Origin: Chitinophaga filiformis
GTDB taxonomy: Bacteria; Bacteroidota; Bacteroidia; Chitinophagales; Chitinophagaceae
Direction: 5' to 3'
DNA: 64,000 nucleotides
NCBI RefSeq assembly: GCF_021646545.1
Contig: NZ_JAKIRP010000001.1
Location: 992,001 to 1,056,000 of the forward strand
The position numbers and the translations under genes were made by a program. Under the pieces are notes generated by a model. The model had not been told where the DNA came from. It made no database searches and was given only the letters and a program-made list of their open reading frames with translations. Of the stretch, positions 32,989-40,492 are shown one piece after another. Each line of letters starts with the position of its first letter. Within the stretch, counting starts at the first letter, position 1.

Positions 32989-33825
32989 GTGCAAAAATCA
33001 CAAATTCTCCTGGTCGGTGCCGCAGCGACAATACTTGTAGTATTGGTAGCGTTTGGCCGCACCGTACCTCATTCGGATAAAAAAGCGATGCCAACTGCCA
33101 CTCATTTACATGAGGGTCAGGAGGGAAAAACTATTGCCTTCGACGAATTGCTGGCTTCCGCCAAGCAAAAAGTCCCCGCTGATAAATTAATTTCTATTGC
33201 CCGCCTGGAGAACATTGTCCGGGGTGATGTTAAGAACCAGCAGATAGCCGCTTACAAACAATTATATGCCTCCTGGGATAGCCTTAACCAACTACCCGTA
33301 GCTGCGTATTATCTTGGCGAAGCCGCCAAGTTGGAAAATTCCGAAAAAAGCCTCACCTTTGCAGCCAATTTATTTTTAGAACATCTGGAACACGCAGAGG
33401 ACCCTGCTGTAATGAATTGGGAGACCAAACAGGCCATTACCCTCCTGGACCAGGCGATAACGCTTAGTCCGGGTAATGATTCCCTTAAAATAAAACAGGC
33501 GCTTCTGTATATGAATACAGAGCCTATGGTAGGTGTCCAGAAACTCAGGGATGTGGTAGCAGCCAATCCTGATAATGCAGAAGCTCAGATCACATTGGCA
33601 AATCTTGCTATTCAGTCAAATCAGTTTGATAAAGCCATAGACAGGATGGAGACGTTCACTCAGAAACATCCCGACGAGGCTAAAGCTGTATTTGTACTGG
33701 CAGAAGCTTATCGAGGCAAAGGTGACGTAAAAAAAGCAGTTGAATTGCTGGAAAAATGTAAGACACTGTTGAAGGATCCCTCGCTGAAGGCTGAAATAGA
33801 CAATTATATCAAGAGTATTAAATAA
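32989..33825 (+). CDS. TPR-repeat membrane-anchored protein
   Basis: I keep the GTG start at 32989 because the following residues form the membrane anchor (MQKSQILLVGAAATILVVLV); a later ATG at 33090 would remove it. Of 278 residues, the N-terminal ~25 form one transmembrane or signal helix and the rest is alpha-helical. The tetratricopeptide repeats are clearest in NPDNAEAQITLANLAIQSNQ and HPDEAKAVFVLAEAYRGKGD. TPR proteins act as scaffolds. The partner is unknown, but the position between HU and the AURKAIP1-type microprotein is typical for Bacteroidota. Confidence 0.85.
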   Translation: MQKSQILLVGAAATILVVLVAFGRTVPHSDKKAMPTATHLHEGQEGKTIAFDELLASAKQKVPADKLISIARLENIVRGDVKNQQIAAYKQLYASWDSLNQLPVAAYYLGEAAKLENSEKSLTFAANLFLEHLEHAEDPAVMNWETKQAITLLDQAITLSPGNDSLKIKQALLYMNTEPMVGVQKLRDVVAANPDNAEAQITLANLAIQSNQFDKAIDRMETFTQKHPDEAKAVFVLAEAYRGKGDVKKAVELLEKCKTLLKDPSLKAEIDNYIKSIK

Positions 33826-33861
33826 TATTCATTTTTTAAACATTTAAAAACTTATTAGCGT

Positions 33862-33957
33862 ATGCCTTGCGGTAAGAAAAGAAAAAGACATAAGATTGCT
33901 ACTCACAAACGTAAAAAAAGACTGAGAAAGAACCGGCATAAGAAGAATAAGAAATAA
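33862..33957 (+). CDS. AURKAIP1/COX24-domain microprotein
   Basis: This small ORF encodes 31 residues: MPCGKKRKRHKIATHKRKKR followed by LRKNRHKKNKK. More than half are K, R or H. The sequence matches the short basic proteins annotated in Bacteroidota as AURKAIP1/COX24-domain proteins, related to the mitochondrial small-subunit protein mS38, so a role bound to the ribosome or rRNA is likely. It lies 36 bp behind the TPR gene and just before the long leader of RNase G, an rRNA-processing enzyme, which supports a link to ribosomes. The start is ATG. Confidence 0.8.
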   Translation: MPCGKKRKRHKIATHKRKKRLRKNRHKKNKK

Positions 33958-34259
33958 TTTTCTCCTGTTTCCCGCCATTTATACTAACCAGGTTTTATTT
34001 GCGGCGCGGTGATCGGACAAAAATTTTTATATATCCTGCATGATTTTGGCGATTATTATTAAATTGCTGGAGTCATGCAGGTTTTTCCACAAATCCCGCT
34101 TAGAATTCCGGATATTACCTGCTGATCGCTAAACCCTTAAGCAATCCATCATCTACGTATGCTGGCGTTTCGCCAGCTGTAATCTGGTATGCAGTAAGCT
34201 GTTATTAAATAGCCGTGCATAACTCAAGGTGAAGTTATAATGGTTAAAATTTTGGACGC
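33958..34259 (+). promoter_or_regulatory. Structured leader of RNase G
   Basis: The 302-bp gap contains two perfect hairpins. CCTGCATGA (34035-34043) and TCATGCAGG (34073-34081) enclose 29 nt and are followed by TTTTT, like a terminator or attenuator. GCTGGCG (34161-34167) and CGCCAGC (34171-34177) form a 7-bp stem with a TTT loop. A mini-ORF (ATG 34240, seven codons) overlaps the TTG start of RNase G. RNase E in E. coli controls its own mRNA through leader hairpins; a similar loop is possible here. Confidence 0.45.
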
Positions 34260-35810
34260 TTGAACAAGGAACTTATTATAAATGCGGCACCAACTGGTGT
34301 GGAAATAGCGTTGCTGGAAGATAAGAAACTGGTGGAATTGCATCACGAAAGCGGCAATCCCAACTTTTCTGTAGGGGATTTATACCTGGGGCGGGTGAAA
34401 AAGTTGATCCCGGGCCTTAATGCGGCTTTTGTCGATGTAGGGTTTGAAAAAGATGCCTTCTTACATTACACAGATCTTAGCCCATATATACGTTCTATAC
34501 TAAAATTTACCCAGCAGGCTATTTCAGATAAAACCCCCGAGGGGTTTGACTTTACAAAGTTTAAGAATGAGCCGGAGATTGTAAAGACCGGCAAAATCAC
34601 AGATGTGCTGGGCGGAAAGCCCAATATCCTGGTGCAGATACTAAAAGAGCCTATTTCTTCTAAAGGTCCCCGTCTTAGTTGCGAAATTTCTCTACCCGGA
34701 AGGTTTATCGTGTTAACACCCTTTAATGACATTGTTGCTGTATCTAAAAAGATACACTCTTCCGAAGAGAGAAAAAGATTGCAGAAGATCGTAGAGGCCA
34801 TCAAAACACCCAATTTCGGTGTGATTGTCCGTACGGCGGCTGAAGGAAAGAAAACGGCAGAACTGCATGAGGACCTGACCACACTCGTCGAAACCTGGAA
34901 AAATATACAGGCTAACCTGCGCGCAGCACAGCCACCGCAGAAGATACTGAGTGAACAGGCTAAAACAACCAGCATACTACGTGACCTTCTTAACGAAAGC
35001 TTTAACAAGATCGTTATCAATGACAGGAACATGTTCACTGATACGAGGGCTTATATACAAAAAATAGCCCCCGAAAAACAGGACATCGTTCAGCATTACC
35101 ATAACGGCGCTCCTATCTTTGATCACTATGGCGTTACCCGCCAGGTGAAAGCTTCCTTCGGGAAGACCGTCAACCTGGACAGCGGCGTATACCTGATCAT
35201 TGAAGCAACAGAAGCATTGCATGTCATAGATGTCAACAGCGGCTACAAAAGCTCCAGCAATAACCAGGAACAGAATGCACTTGCATCCAACCTGGAAGCA
35301 GCTGCAGAAATAGCACGTCAGTTGAGGCTTCGCGACCTGGGAGGTATCATCATCATCGACTTCATTGATATGAAGTTGCCGGAGAATAAGAAGGTAGTCT
35401 ATGAAGCCATGGAGAAATTCATGTCGCAGGACAGGGCGAAACACACCATCCTGCCTATCTCTAAGTTCGGCCTGATGCAGATCACCCGTCAGCGCGTGAA
35501 ACCTGAAGTCACTATTTCAGTGGCGGAAGATTGCCCTACCTGCCATGGTACCGGTAAGATCGGGGCCTCCGTACTGATTATCGACGAAATCGAAAAGAAC
35601 CTGCAATACCTCATTAATCATCAGCATAAGGGGCTTACCATCAGGGTGCACCCTATATTTTATGCCTATCTGGCTAAAGGTTTCCTGACCTCCCGCCGGT
35701 GGAAGTGGTACTTCCAGTATAAGAAATGGGTCAAGATCAAAGCTGACTCTAACTACCACCTTACTGAATATCGGTTCTTCGACGCCAACGAAGAAGAGAT
35801 CAAATTATAA
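34260..35810 (+). CDS. rng: Ribonuclease E/G
   Basis: The 516-residue enzyme has an S1 domain (VGDLYLGRVKKLIPGLNAAF, near residues 38-57), the RNase H-like and 5'-sensor regions, the catalytic aspartate pair in HVIDVNSG and IIIIDFIDM, and the zinc-link CPTCHGTGK that joins subunits. It cleaves single-stranded RNA, matures rRNA and starts mRNA decay. Its length fits RNase G; the long C-terminal scaffold of RNase E is missing. The start is TTG at 34260, the only start-like codon near the conserved N-terminus NKELIINAAPTGVEIALLED. Confidence 0.95.
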   Translation: MNKELIINAAPTGVEIALLEDKKLVELHHESGNPNFSVGDLYLGRVKKLIPGLNAAFVDVGFEKDAFLHYTDLSPYIRSILKFTQQAISDKTPEGFDFTKFKNEPEIVKTGKITDVLGGKPNILVQILKEPISSKGPRLSCEISLPGRFIVLTPFNDIVAVSKKIHSSEERKRLQKIVEAIKTPNFGVIVRTAAEGKKTAELHEDLTTLVETWKNIQANLRAAQPPQKILSEQAKTTSILRDLLNESFNKIVINDRNMFTDTRAYIQKIAPEKQDIVQHYHNGAPIFDHYGVTRQVKASFGKTVNLDSGVYLIIEATEALHVIDVNSGYKSSSNNQEQNALASNLEAAAEIARQLRLRDLGGIIIIDFIDMKLPENKKVVYEAMEKFMSQDRAKHTILPISKFGLMQITRQRVKPEVTISVAEDCPTCHGTGKIGASVLIIDEIEKNLQYLINHQHKGLTIRVHPIFYAYLAKGFLTSRRWKWYFQYKKWVKIKADSNYHLTEYRFFDANEEEIKL

Positions 35811-35831
35811 TTCCAGCCTAAAGCTTTATCT

Positions 35832-35866
35832 AAAACGCTTAACACAATATCGTGTTAAGCGTTTTA
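35832..35866 (+). terminator. Intrinsic terminator of RNase G
   Basis: AAAACGCTTAACAC (35832-35845) and GTGTTAAGCGTTTT (35852-35865) pair over 14 bp. Confidence 0.8.
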
Positions 35867-35872
35867 CATTTG
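35865..35872 (+). promoter_or_regulatory. Predicted -7 element of the YcbB-like transpeptidase gene
   Basis: TACATTTG is an exact TAnnTTTG box at the end of the RNase G terminator. The leader would be about 85 nt. No TTG element was found at the right distance. Confidence 0.35.
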
Positions 35873-35965
35873 TGCCATCAAACATTTTACCGGGATAGCT
35901 GTTGTTCTACAAAGCAACTACCCGCAGGGGACAATCAGACTTACTACTAAAACTCCGTTGCGTTT

Positions 35966-37618
35966 ATGTCTTTACGTTACATGTGCCATTTTTTGTTGTT
36001 AACTACCGTCATACTCTCTTCCTGTGGTGAGGGCCGCAGAAGAAAAAAAGGACGGGACAGGGATACCAGCCATTACACCAGACAGGAATACATTGATCTT
36101 AAACTGGACAGTAATCAGGTAAATAGTTTCCTGCAAAGTGATACCGCCAATGCAGAATATATCCGGGACTTCTACCGGCAACGCGATTTTCACTATGCCT
36201 GGGTAGGGAACGACGGCCGGCTTACAGAACAGGCAGGTAACTTTATTAATATGATGAAGGCCGATGCCGACTACGGACTGAACGACAGTACCATCATCAG
36301 TAAACCGCTACGCGAACTGTACGATACGCTGGTCATGGAGGGAGACAGGTTCCGCCGGAACGACAAAGCCATGCCCAGAGCAGAATTACTGCTGACCGCC
36401 CAGTTTTTCGCCTATGGTAATAAAGTTTGGAGCGGCCTGACTTCAGACAGCGCCAAATCGCTGGAATGGTTCATTCCCCGGAAGAAGATCAACATGCAAA
36501 GCCTACTCGATTCAATGGTGAACAGACCTGCGAGTGCTTTTGAGGAACCGGTGAACAAACAATATAAACTGCTCCGGAATCAGTTGAAAAAACTGGCGGT
36601 ACTGGAGAAGGCACCCTGGGATTCGCTGAAAGCATCACGGAAACTGTATAAACAAGGCGAACGCGATAGCATTGTTGCCGCTGTAAAACAGCGTCTGTAT
36701 ATCTTGGGCGATCTGGCGGTTGCTGACACTTCCCAGCTGTTTACACCCGTATTGGATACGGCTATACGCAATTTCCAGGACCGTATGGGTTTAAAGCGGG
36801 ACGGCGCTATCCAGCCGTCCCTGCTGAATGCACTGAACGTATCTCCCCACAAACGTATCCAGCAGATCCTGATCAATATGGAACGTATCCGCTGGGTACC
36901 CGCGGAGCCTCCTGCTGAATACCTGCTCGTGAATATTCCTGCCTTCAAACTATATGTATACGACAGCAATAAACTGGACTGGAGCTGTAATGTGGTAGTG
37001 GGAAAACCTGGTACAAACACGGTTATTTTCAGTAATGAAATGAAGTATGTCGTATTCAGTCCTTACTGGAATGTGCCTCCCGGCATCATGGTACATGAGG
37101 TATTGCCAGCCATGAAAAGGAATGCCGGTTACCTGGCCCGTCAGAACATGGAAGTGGTAACAGGCAGCGGTAGTCCTGTTAATCCGGGCTCGCTGAACTG
37201 GGCTAAATATACAGGAGGCAACTTCCCCTACATCATTCGCCAGAAACCCGGAGGTAAAAATGCACTGGGCAAGGTCAAGTTCCTGTTCCCGAATGAATAT
37301 AATATTTACCTGCACGATACGCCTTCCAAAGGGCTTTTCGGAGAGAGCAAACGTACTTTCAGCCACGGCTGTATACGCGTGTCAGAGCCTCAGCGTCTGG
37401 CGGAATGGCTCCTGCGTAAGGATTCTGCCTGGACGGAGCAAAAGATAGTAGCGGCTATGAACGGGAATAAGGAAAAGTTCATTACGCTGAAAGAGAAGGT
37501 ACCTGTATATATAGGATATTTTACAGCGTTTATAGACAGTGACGGCCGGCTGAACTTCCGTGATGATGTGTATGGGCACGACGCCAGACTGGCGGCTACA
37601 TTATTTGGAACCAAATAG
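35966..37618 (+). CDS. L,D-transpeptidase with peptidoglycan-binding domain (YcbB/LdtD-like), lipoprotein
   Basis: The 550-residue protein starts with a lipoprotein signal (lipobox ILSSC, cysteine near residue 20). A scaffold domain resembling YcbB follows (about 55-215), then a PG_binding_1 domain (about 225-290; LDTAIRNFQDRMGLKRDGAI) and a YkuD domain (about 310-490). The active site is FSHGCIRV, with the cysteine near residue 471 and the histidine directly before it. In E. coli the equivalent enzyme LdtD makes 3-3 cross-links that protect against outer-membrane stress and beta-lactams. It lies alone, after a terminator and convergent to ridA. Confidence 0.92.
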   Translation: MSLRYMCHFLLLTTVILSSCGEGRRRKKGRDRDTSHYTRQEYIDLKLDSNQVNSFLQSDTANAEYIRDFYRQRDFHYAWVGNDGRLTEQAGNFINMMKADADYGLNDSTIISKPLRELYDTLVMEGDRFRRNDKAMPRAELLLTAQFFAYGNKVWSGLTSDSAKSLEWFIPRKKINMQSLLDSMVNRPASAFEEPVNKQYKLLRNQLKKLAVLEKAPWDSLKASRKLYKQGERDSIVAAVKQRLYILGDLAVADTSQLFTPVLDTAIRNFQDRMGLKRDGAIQPSLLNALNVSPHKRIQQILINMERIRWVPAEPPAEYLLVNIPAFKLYVYDSNKLDWSCNVVVGKPGTNTVIFSNEMKYVVFSPYWNVPPGIMVHEVLPAMKRNAGYLARQNMEVVTGSGSPVNPGSLNWAKYTGGNFPYIIRQKPGGKNALGKVKFLFPNEYNIYLHDTPSKGLFGESKRTFSHGCIRVSEPQRLAEWLLRKDSAWTEQKIVAAMNGNKEKFITLKEKVPVYIGYFTAFIDSDGRLNFRDDVYGHDARLAATLFGTK

Positions 37619-37637
37619 CCGCTTAACATGATAATGG

Positions 37638-37673
37638 GCATACAGATGGCCGGCACGCCAGCCATCTGTATGC
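37638..37673. repeat. Inverted repeat between convergent genes
   Basis: GCATACAGATGGC (37638-37650) and GCCATCTGTATGC (37661-37673) form a 13-bp stem. Neither side has a T run, so it may be an mRNA 3'-end protecting hairpin or a weak bidirectional terminator. Confidence 0.6.
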
Positions 37674-37678
37674 AGAAA

Positions 37679-38059
37679 TTATTTGCTGGCAATCACAGAG
37701 ATCTCTACATTCACACCCTTAGGCAACGCAGCTACCTGAACGGTTTCGCGGGCAGGATAGTCGCCGGTGAAATAAGAACCGTATACTTCGTTGATCTGCG
37801 CGAAATCGTTCATGTTCATAATGAAGATGGTCGTCTTCAGTACATTATCGAAGTCCATACCCGCCTCGGAGAGAATACCTTTCAGGTTCTTCATTACCTG
37901 GTGGGTTTCGGTCTTGATATCATCCAGTACCAGTTGATTGGTGTCCGGGCTGAGTGCTATTTGTCCGGATACAAATAGCAGGTTGCCTGACCGTATAGCC
38001 TGATTGTACGGGCCGATTGGAGCAGGCGCATTCTTAGTATTGACGATCTGTTTTTCCAT
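37679..38059 (-). CDS. ridA: RidA family enamine/imine deaminase
   Basis: The 126-residue cytoplasmic protein has the full YjgF/YER057c fold: APAPIGPYNQAI at the N-terminus, NLLFVSGQIALSP, and the signature ARETVQVAALPKGVNVEISV with the catalytic arginine near residue 104. RidA hydrolyses reactive 2-aminoacrylate formed by threonine and serine dehydratases. It converges with the transpeptidase gene across an inverted repeat. Confidence 0.93.
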   Translation of the reverse strand: MEKQIVNTKNAPAPIGPYNQAIRSGNLLFVSGQIALSPDTNQLVLDDIKTETHQVMKNLKGILSEAGMDFDNVLKTTIFIMNMNDFAQINEVYGSYFTGDYPARETVQVAALPKGVNVEISVIASK

Positions 38060-38098
38060 GACCGTAAAAATAGGGCCTTATTATTAGTTATTAATTAA

Positions 38099-38106
38099 TA
38101 GGTTTG
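38099..38106 (+). promoter_or_regulatory. Predicted -7 element of the 3HCDH-like gene
   Basis: TAGGTTTG is an exact TAnnTTTG match, 15 bp before ATG 38121. The leader would be about 8 nt. Confidence 0.35.
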
Positions 38107-38120
38107 CGAAAATTTTGCAC

Positions 38121-38798
38121 ATGAATATCCTCGTTATAGGAGAAGAGCAACATTATGCTGCTTTCCTTCAAAAGGGTGGTTTAAGTGGGCACCGGGTGCA
38201 GCGGGTGAGTACAGCAGATCGCATAGGGACGCTGGAAGATTACGGGCTGATCATAGACCTGGATTTTGATGAACATACTGACCGTGCACGCGTGTATGCG
38301 AAATATCCGCAGGTGCCTGTACTGGCAGCTATCGTAAGAACTTCCCTCGCAGACGTAATGAATAATTATGCTTTTGAACAGGGATTTAATCTGATAGGTT
38401 GCAATTGGCTCCCCGGATTTGTGGCGATGCCCGTTACGGAAGTATCTGTGATAGAAGAGGAGCAAAAACCTCTGCTGGCACAGATCATGAAAGAGTTAGG
38501 CTGGGAATATGAAATAGTGGAAGACAGGGTAGGACTGGTAACGCCGAGAGTTGTCTGCATGATCATTAACGAAGCCTATATGGCTGCAGAGGAAGCAACA
38601 GCATCCCGTGAAGATATCAATATCGCGATGCGCCTGGGTACCAATTATCCGAAGGGGCCTTTTGAATGGTGTGAGGAAATTGGCGTAAGGCGGGTATATA
38701 CCGTGCTGGACGCTGTATATAAGGCCACAGGAAATGAACGGTACAAAATAAGTGCACTGCTGACACAGGAAGCCGGCATCAATGTGACCGCTGTATGA
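38121..38798 (+). CDS. 3-hydroxyacyl-CoA dehydrogenase-like protein with a degenerate NAD site
   Basis: I start at ATG 38121 (MNILVIGEEQHY) instead of the TTG two codons upstream. The 225-residue protein has a C-terminal 3HCDH domain (about 130-220: VGLVTPRVVCMIINEAYMAA and INIAMRLGTNYPKGPFEW, with PKGPF as the typical motif). The N-terminal half keeps the order of a Rossmann fold but lacks GxGxxG: it reads IGEEQHYAAF. It may have lost redox activity and retained only acyl-CoA or partner binding. tsaB starts 20 bp downstream, so they are probably in one operon. Confidence 0.75.
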   Translation: MNILVIGEEQHYAAFLQKGGLSGHRVQRVSTADRIGTLEDYGLIIDLDFDEHTDRARVYAKYPQVPVLAAIVRTSLADVMNNYAFEQGFNLIGCNWLPGFVAMPVTEVSVIEEEQKPLLAQIMKELGWEYEIVEDRVGLVTPRVVCMIINEAYMAAEEATASREDINIAMRLGTNYPKGPFEWCEEIGVRRVYTVLDAVYKATGNERYKISALLTQEAGINVTAV

Positions 38799-38817
38799 AA
38801 TAATTAAACTGTATACA

Positions 38818-39495
38818 TTGTCTCTGATACTGCATATCGATACTGCTACTACAATTGGGTCTGTTTGTCTGTCGAAAGACGGGCAACCTTTACAGACATT
38901 GGTAAATGATAAACAACAGGACCATGCTGCAAGTATGGTATTGTTTGTACAGGAGATCATGCGGGAGCAGCAGGTGAGTCCAGCTGATATTGACGCTATC
39001 GCTGTCAGTGCAGGACCTGGCTCATATACAGGACTACGTGTAGGCGTAGCTACAGCAAAAGGCCTGTGTTACACCTGGGAGAAACCATTGATAGCAGTAT
39101 CTACTTTACAGATGATGGCGCAGGGCATGTTGGCCCGCGTGAAAGATACAGACGCCTTATATTGCCCTATGCTGGATGCGCGAAGAATGGAAGTATATAC
39201 AGCAGTGTACGATGTCGCCCTGAATATTCTGGTAGCTCCTCATGCGTTAGTACTCACGCCCGAAGCATTCACTGAACAGATTGCAGCCAGGAAGACATAT
39301 TTTTTTGGTAATGGCAGCGATAAATGGCAGCAACTAATGCCGCACAATCCTAACGCCTTATTTGTTCCTTATATATTAAACGCTGCGGATATGGTGCCGT
39401 TGGCTACTGCTGCTTATGAACGCAAAGCGTTCGAAGATGTAGCATATTTTAGCCCTTTTTACCTCAAACCCTTCCACTCTACAATGAAAAAATAG
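38818..39495 (+). CDS. tsaB: tRNA threonylcarbamoyladenosine synthesis protein TsaB
   Basis: The 225-residue protein is a member of the ASKHA-fold TsaB/YeaZ family. It shows the N-terminal phosphate strand ILHIDTATTIGSVCLS, the QDHAASMV segment and the conserved AVSAGPGSYTGLRVGVATAKGL written here as two joined parts: AVSAGPGSYTGLR and VGVATAKGL. TsaB partners with TsaD and TsaE to place t6A37 on tRNAs that read ANN codons. The start is TTG at 38818, the only start-like codon at the conserved N-terminus, 20 bp behind the 3HCDH-like gene. Confidence 0.95.
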   Translation: MSLILHIDTATTIGSVCLSKDGQPLQTLVNDKQQDHAASMVLFVQEIMREQQVSPADIDAIAVSAGPGSYTGLRVGVATAKGLCYTWEKPLIAVSTLQMMAQGMLARVKDTDALYCPMLDARRMEVYTAVYDVALNILVAPHALVLTPEAFTEQIAARKTYFFGNGSDKWQQLMPHNPNALFVPYILNAADMVPLATAAYERKAFEDVAYFSPFYLKPFHSTMKK

Positions 39496-39687
39496 GTCGT
39501 TTGTAATGTAGAAAATGACCTCCATCGTCATGATAACGGGCTTTTTATGTCTTATTAAGAAGCGTAATCCCTACACTTACGTCAATTTGTGTCATGGAAC
39601 TGTCAAATTATGTTTATTTGGCAAGTAAACCCCATCCATATATTAAAAAATAAGGTATAGAAGTTTTTTTTATTACGACTAATATTA

Positions 39688-39695
39688 TATTTTTG
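39688..39695 (+). promoter_or_regulatory. Predicted -7 element of the ArsR-type regulator gene
   Basis: TATTTTTG is an exact TAnnTTTG box; the leader would be about 88 nt. The rest of the spacer (39496-39687) is AT-rich with nothing else recognised. Confidence 0.45.
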
Positions 39696-39789
39696 TATAA
39701 ATCGATACCCGGTTATTGTTTTCTAACAAGTTATGGGTTTACTGTCCGTTGATCCCTTTCATTTCATCATTTTTTAAAACTATTATGCG

Positions 39790-40149
39790 ATGGAAAAAAC
39801 ATTATTAACGACCTCTTCTAATACTCTTATTATTTCTAGAGGTACCAATGAAAAAGACCAAATTAAATTGGATTACATTGCCGTTAAGAAGGCTGCTATG
39901 GTTTTGCGTGCAATAAACCATAAGCTGCGCCAGCAAATGATTAAGTTGCTGGAAGATCATAAGAAAATGACAGTAACTGAAATCTACGTTAAGCTGCGTC
40001 TTGAGCAGTCAGTTGCCTCACAACATCTGGCTATTCTGCGCCGTGCCGGCATTGTGATTACAGAGAGAGATGGTAAATTCATTCACTATACGATCAACAA
40101 ACAACGTATAGCAGAAGTTGCCAAATTCGTGGAGGAGCTGGTAGGCTAA
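39790..40149 (+). CDS. ArsR-type winged-helix regulator
   Basis: The 119-residue protein has a winged-helix domain (about 28-115): LRAINHKLRQQMIKLLEDHK, the recognition helix LEQSVASQHLAILRRAGIV and the wing ERDGKFIHYTIN. It contains no cysteine at all, so the ELCVC metal site of ArsR/SmtB and the disulfide switch of BigR/SqrR persulfide sensors are both absent. The next gene is a persulfide dioxygenase/rhodanese, which BigR-type regulators control in other phyla, but a terminator and a REP-like element separate the two genes here. Confidence 0.88.
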   Translation: MEKTLLTTSSNTLIISRGTNEKDQIKLDYIAVKKAAMVLRAINHKLRQQMIKLLEDHKKMTVTEIYVKLRLEQSVASQHLAILRRAGIVITERDGKFIHYTINKQRIAEVAKFVEELVG

Positions 40150-40192
40150 TCTGGTTTTGGAGTACTGGTCGAACAGAGTACAAAAAATATTC

Positions 40193-40246
40193 GGGTCTAA
40201 CTAAGAGTATATCTATGAAAACTTTTAGTTAGACCCTGATTTTTTC
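40193..40246 (+). terminator. Intrinsic terminator of the ArsR-type gene
   Basis: GGGTCTAACTAAGAG (40193-40207) and CTTTTAGTTAGACCC (40222-40236) pair over 15 positions (one G-T), followed by TGATTTTTTC. Confidence 0.88.
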
Positions 40247-40300
40247 AGATGTATTTGTGTGTACGTTGCTGAAACGTATGCAAATATCTGTGTGCATTGA

Positions 40301-40324
40301 CCCGGTTGCACCGGGGCTACAAAC
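40301..40324 (-). repeat. REP-like element, minus orientation
   Basis: Read on the minus strand it is GTTTGTAG followed by C and the palindrome CCCGGT-GCA-ACCGGG, with a perfect 6-bp stem. The stem matches the element at 11270 and the head matches all other copies in the window. Confidence 0.75.
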
Positions 40325-40469
40325 CTGCAGCCCGCCTGGAACAATGGCTGAAATGCGGCAACCTCCCATCTTCGCTTTGTCGCTGATTATGTAATAAAGG
40401 TTACAGAAGACATTTTAATGCCGTACATATATGGCTATTTGTCAGACGTTTCGCCTGCGGATAAATCCG

Positions 40470-40477
40470 TAAATTTG
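40470..40477 (+). promoter_or_regulatory. Predicted -7 element of the persulfide dioxygenase gene
   Basis: TAAATTTG is an exact TAnnTTTG box, 16 bp before ATG 40493. It lies within the N-terminal extension of the longest ORF, which supports the later start. Confidence 0.5.
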
Positions 40478-40492
40478 CAGAAATCAAAAACC

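Noticed and set aside
37638..37673. Terminator between the YcbB-like gene and ridA
   Set aside because: The 13-bp stem lacks a T run on either strand, so it is listed as an inverted repeat only.
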